Shown: positions 15,497 through 16,622 of the stretch, in pieces
Position numbering within the stretch: position 1 is the first letter of the stretch
How the letters are laid out: the number at the start of each line of letters is the position of its first letter
NCBI GenBank assembly: GCA_027371665.1
Contig: DAHXMP010000213.1
Location: forward strand, 1-16,622
Length of the DNA stretch: 16,622 nt
Reading direction: 5' to 3'
DNA from: Bacteroidota bacterium
GTDB taxonomy: Bacteria > Bacteroidota > Ignavibacteria > Kapaibacteriales > UBA2268
Position numbers and translations under genes: made by a program
Notes under the pieces: generated by a model
Database searches by the model: none
The model's input: only the letters and a program-made list of their open reading frames with translations
What the model was told of the DNA's origin: nothing

Positions 15497-16513
15497 TTAA
15501 TAACTCGTTTCATCGAATTTAACTTTTCCGTGAAATACCCTGTAAACAATTATCTGATACAATAGAAGAAGGGGGACTCCAATACATGCTATTATCAGCA
15601 TGGCTTCCAGAGTTTTTGGGGACGAAGATGCATTAAATATTGTCAGGCTAAATTCCGGCAACGGCTTAGAAATCACCAAGTTCGGGTATATGCTTACTGC
15701 CGTAATAACGATATTAAAAACAATTATAGCACTTGATGCTATAAAAGAGCGAAAGTAATTTTGACTCTTAACGAAGGCTGGTATTACAACAATTGCCAGA
15801 ACTATCATTGCAGGGAATAGAAACCATACCGGGAAAGCAATAAAATTTTTTGTTGCAACCGGATATACTATCCAGGTCCAGACACTTAATGCTAAATAAG
15901 AGACTGCAAACATATAAAGTGAAGGAGCGATACTTTCAGATATCCTTTGCTGAAAGGCACCTTCCGTTTTCACAGCAATATAAATTTTTCCGTGCATTCT
16001 TAATGCCAGTACGGCAGTAATTGCTGTAAGTACTGCGTAAGGATTTATCAAAGTGAAAAAAGTACCGGCATATTCCCTGTCTGCTGAAATTGGTATTCCA
16101 ATGATAATGTTGCCAAGGCTTACGCCTAAGAGAATACATATCAAATAACTCGATAAATTAAATATAATATCCCATGATTTCTTCCAGGTTTGAGAATCAA
16201 CCTTCCCTCGAAATTCAATTGAAATAACCCTTCCAATTATCATTATAAGAAATAAAATTAATGCGGTGTAAAATCCTGAGAAGATTGTAGCATATACATC
16301 GGGAAATGCAGCAAAAAGAGCGCCGCCTGCTGTTATCAGCCATACTTCATTTGCGTCCCATACAGGTCCAATTGAATTTAAAACCATTCTTCTCTCTTCA
16401 TCTGTTTTTGCACTTAAATGAATCATTCCGGCTCCAAGGTCAAATCCGTCGAGAACTACGTATCCTGCAAATAGAACAGTTATGAGGATAAACCAAATAA
16501 TATTTAATTCCAC
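15497..16513 (-). CDS. cydB: Cytochrome bd ubiquinol oxidase subunit II
   Basis: A 338-residue polytopic inner-membrane protein of the expected CydB size. It is the non-haem-ligating partner of CydA in the cytochrome bd oxidase, which reduces O2 with quinol at low oxygen. Diagnostic stretches are VVLDGFDLGAG (near 19-29), IGPVWDANEVWLITAGGALFAAFP (about 48-71) and the repeated hydrophobic segments (about eight or nine) up to a basic C-terminal end. The start is GTG 16513, set by AAGGAG (16520-16525) at 6-nt spacing. It follows the probable cydA end by 53 nt on the same strand, as in a cydAB operon. It converges on surA, with a 90-nt gap and no strong terminator. Identification is certain. Confidence 0.98.
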   Translation of the reverse strand: MELNIIWFILITVLFAGYVVLDGFDLGAGMIHLSAKTDEERRMVLNSIGPVWDANEVWLITAGGALFAAFPDVYATIFSGFYTALILFLIMIIGRVISIEFRGKVDSQTWKKSWDIIFNLSSYLICILLGVSLGNIIIGIPISADREYAGTFFTLINPYAVLTAITAVLALRMHGKIYIAVKTEGAFQQRISESIAPSLYMFAVSYLALSVWTWIVYPVATKNFIAFPVWFLFPAMIVLAIVVIPAFVKSQNYFRSFIASSAIIVFNIVITAVSIYPNLVISKPLPEFSLTIFNASSSPKTLEAMLIIACIGVPLLLLYQIIVYRVFHGKVKFDETSY

Positions 16514-16566
16514 TTATTTCTCCTTCATTTTTTCAATATACAATTAATTACAATCAACATATTACA

Positions 16567-16622
16567 TTATGAAAGCTGTACTATTCCTTGCTTTACTTTT
16601 TTAAGCATCAGGTAAATGAAAA
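16567..16622 (-). CDS. cydA: Probable C-terminal end of cytochrome bd subunit I (cut by window edge)
   Basis: On the minus strand an open frame enters from the window edge and ends at TAA (16567-16569). The visible residues, FIYLMLKKVKQGIVQLS, are the end of a hydrophobic helix plus a basic cytoplasmic tail, as in CydA C-termini. The position immediately upstream of cydB supports cydA. Only about 18 codons are visible, so the call rests mainly on context. Confidence 0.5.
   Translation of the reverse strand, partial: FIYLMLKKVKQGIVQLS

Noticed and set aside
1..16622. CRISPR arrays, tRNAs, rRNAs, transposases, phage or defence genes
   Set aside because: Looked for on both strands; no regular direct-repeat arrays, cloverleaf sequences or recognisable proteins of these kinds.

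Overview
The window is AT-rich bacterial DNA, most likely from the Bacteroidota/Chlorobi assemblage; I lean to an Ignavibacteria-like lineage. Three observations support this. A secreted glycosidase ends in a type IX secretion (T9SS) type A sorting domain, a system known essentially from this superphylum. Several gaps carry TAnnTTTG-type -7 boxes without a sigma70 -10/-35 pair. Most gene families present (paired SurA-like chaperones, CarboxypepD_reg-like lipoproteins, cydAB) are usual there. The class-level placement is inference.

Layout. At 1-815 (minus) lies the N-terminal part of a PLP-dependent aromatic amino acid decarboxylase, cut by the window edge. After a roughly 350 bp AT-rich divergent gap comes a cell-surface pair: a lipoprotein of stacked CarboxypepD_reg-like/beta-sandwich domains (1168-2847) and a GH30-like secreted glycosidase with three PKD/REJ-type repeats and a T9SS tail (2961-6035). 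The two are separated by a GTAGAGACGC palindromic repeat that also makes the second gene look falsely longer at its start. A small unrecognised minus-strand gene (6058-6438) is divergent from purB (6546-7841). purB is followed after 6 nt by a NifX/NafY-type cofactor-binding-fold protein (7848-8228). A secreted NlpC/P60 peptidase (8251-9150, minus) converges on it.

To the right, a nitrilase-superfamily amidohydrolase (9507-10301), murC (10351-11721) and two parvulin-type periplasmic chaperones (11870-13993 and 14072-15406) all run on the plus strand. cydB (15497-16513, minus) closes the window, preceded on its strand by what is probably the last 18 codons of cydA.

The window is mainly housekeeping and envelope biology: purine synthesis, peptidoglycan precursor synthesis (MurC) and peptidoglycan cutting (NlpC/P60), outer-membrane protein folding (SurA and its paralogue), surface polysaccharide handling, and microaerobic respiration (cytochrome bd). 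I see no CRISPR array, tRNA, rRNA, insertion sequence, phage gene or defence island, and no convincing new multi-gene system. The items most worth a second look are the perfect 18-bp palindrome at the purB start, the dispersed-type palindrome in front of the glycosidase, the 5-bp duplication at the start of the unknown gene, the charge-segregated NlpC/P60 protein, and the three-domain parvulin in which only the middle domain keeps both conserved histidines.
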